Positions 5,325 to 5,735 of a DNA stretch of 5,735 nt are shown here, piece by piece. The stretch covers positions 1-5,735 of the forward strand of contig CAMESA010000065.1 of assembly GCA_945935945.1 (NCBI GenBank), in the 5' to 3' direction. Both the position numbers and the translations under genes were made by a program. How positions within the stretch are numbered: the first letter of the stretch is position 1; the number at the start of each line of letters is the position of its first letter. The notes under the pieces were generated by a model, which saw only the letters and a list, made by a program, of their open reading frames with translations, ran no database searches and was not told where the DNA came from. The stretch comes from an uncultured Mollicutes bacterium (GTDB lineage: Bacteria > Bacillota_I > Bacilli_A > RFN20 > CAG-826).

Positions 5325-5735
5325 ATGACCAAACAAGAATATCAATCTAAGTTATTAAAGATTTTAGAATCTATGATAGGTGAAGAAGTAATCCATGATG
5401 AATTTGGGTTAGGAACTATCATTGGTTTTGAAGAAAATATATGCATAGTTAAGTATGAAAGATTTGATAATGCTAAAATGATGTCATCAGAAAGATTCTT
5501 TCAATATAATGAACCAGTTTCACAATCAACTATCGATGATATTAATGAACTGAAGTGTGAATATGAATTGACTAACAAGAAAAATAAAATTCAAAAAGAC
5601 ATTATCAATGAACAAACAATAAAATCAGAGAAATGTATTCTCAAGTCAAATAACAGGGTTACATTTGATGATGTAATTGGATTGGATGATGTCAAAGAAT
5701 TAATCAATCAAATGGTGGTATATCCATTTAAATAT
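5325..5735 (+). CDS. AAA+ ATPase, N-terminal part (cut by window edge), candidate unfoldase of the Ntn proteases
   Basis: The first 137 residues of a longer protein; the frame is open at the right edge. Seen: RVTFDDVIGLDDVKELINQM (111-130) then VVYPFKY. This is the N-terminal signature of classical AAA ATPases (FtsH 'vtFkDVAGvdEAKeEL', Cdc48/PAN 'DIGGL...velPLkyP'), which precedes Walker A by roughly 20 residues, so Walker A should lie just beyond the window. Before it, residues 18-65 (IGEEVIHDEFGLGTIIGFEE...IVKYE) have the 'V-x-H-x-x-F-G-x-G-T-I' pattern of small SH3/Tudor-like barrels such as the UvrD/PcrA C-terminal domain. Residues 70-105 are Lys/Glu-rich and probably helical, possibly a coiled coil as in proteasomal ATPases. 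ATG5325 follows AAGGAG by 10 bases, and this site overlaps the HNH stop. By its position I infer it unfolds substrates for the Ntn proteins. A membrane-bound FtsH-like protein seems unlikely, since no membrane segment precedes the AAA region. Confidence 0.8.
   Translation, partial: MTKQEYQSKLLKILESMIGEEVIHDEFGLGTIIGFEENICIVKYERFDNAKMMSSERFFQYNEPVSQSTIDDINELKCEYELTNKKNKIQKDIINEQTIKSEKCILKSNNRVTFDDVIGLDDVKELINQMVVYPFKY

Noticed and set aside
1..5735. tRNA genes, CRISPR arrays or insertion-sequence ends
   Set aside because: I saw no cloverleaf, no regularly spaced direct repeats and no transposase or matching terminal inverted repeats.

Overview
The window is strongly AT-rich, and all five supported genes lie on the + strand. 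Most have purine-rich Shine-Dalgarno sites (AAAGGGG, AGGGGA, AAAGGAA, AAGGAG). Stops are TAA or TAG and the standard bacterial code reads through cleanly. This fits a low-GC Firmicute, most likely a phage, prophage or other mobile element of one. Three things point to a mobile element: a single-chain RNA polymerase related to phage SPbeta YonO, a free-standing HNH homing-type endonuclease, and no ordinary housekeeping genes.

Layout: (1) 22-2781 encodes a ~919-residue two-barrel RNA polymerase-like protein with a D-Y-D-S-D catalytic loop; its 5' end is uncertain at the window edge. (2) 2782-3357 is a 576-base non-coding stretch. It holds a pure A/T tract, several perfect inverted repeats, a repeated TTTGATA/TATCAAA dyad, a convincing intrinsic terminator at 3214-3248 and a TATAAT box at 3280. 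(3) 3358-5735 is a compact operon-like run: two tandem proteasome/HslV-fold Ntn-hydrolase-like proteins (3358-3948 and 3959-4603), an HNH endonuclease (4657-5310), and the first 137 residues of an AAA+ ATPase (5325 to the right edge) that stops just before its Walker A motif should appear.

The central observation is that two proteasome-like subunits and a proteasome/FtsH/Cdc48-type AAA+ ATPase lie together, separated only by what looks like a selfish endonuclease. This suggests an element-encoded ATP-dependent compartmentalised protease. The two Ntn proteins are clear paralogues but differ at the active site. The second keeps Ser-1, Asp, Lys, GSG and the distal Asp. The first keeps the Ser and the first Asp but has Arg, GDG and Lys at the other places, so it may be a non-catalytic or regulatory partner.

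The polymerase upstream could transcribe part of this element, including the protease operon, but nothing in the sequence shows this directly. Family assignments rest on motifs read by eye. The functional coupling of protease, ATPase and polymerase is inference.
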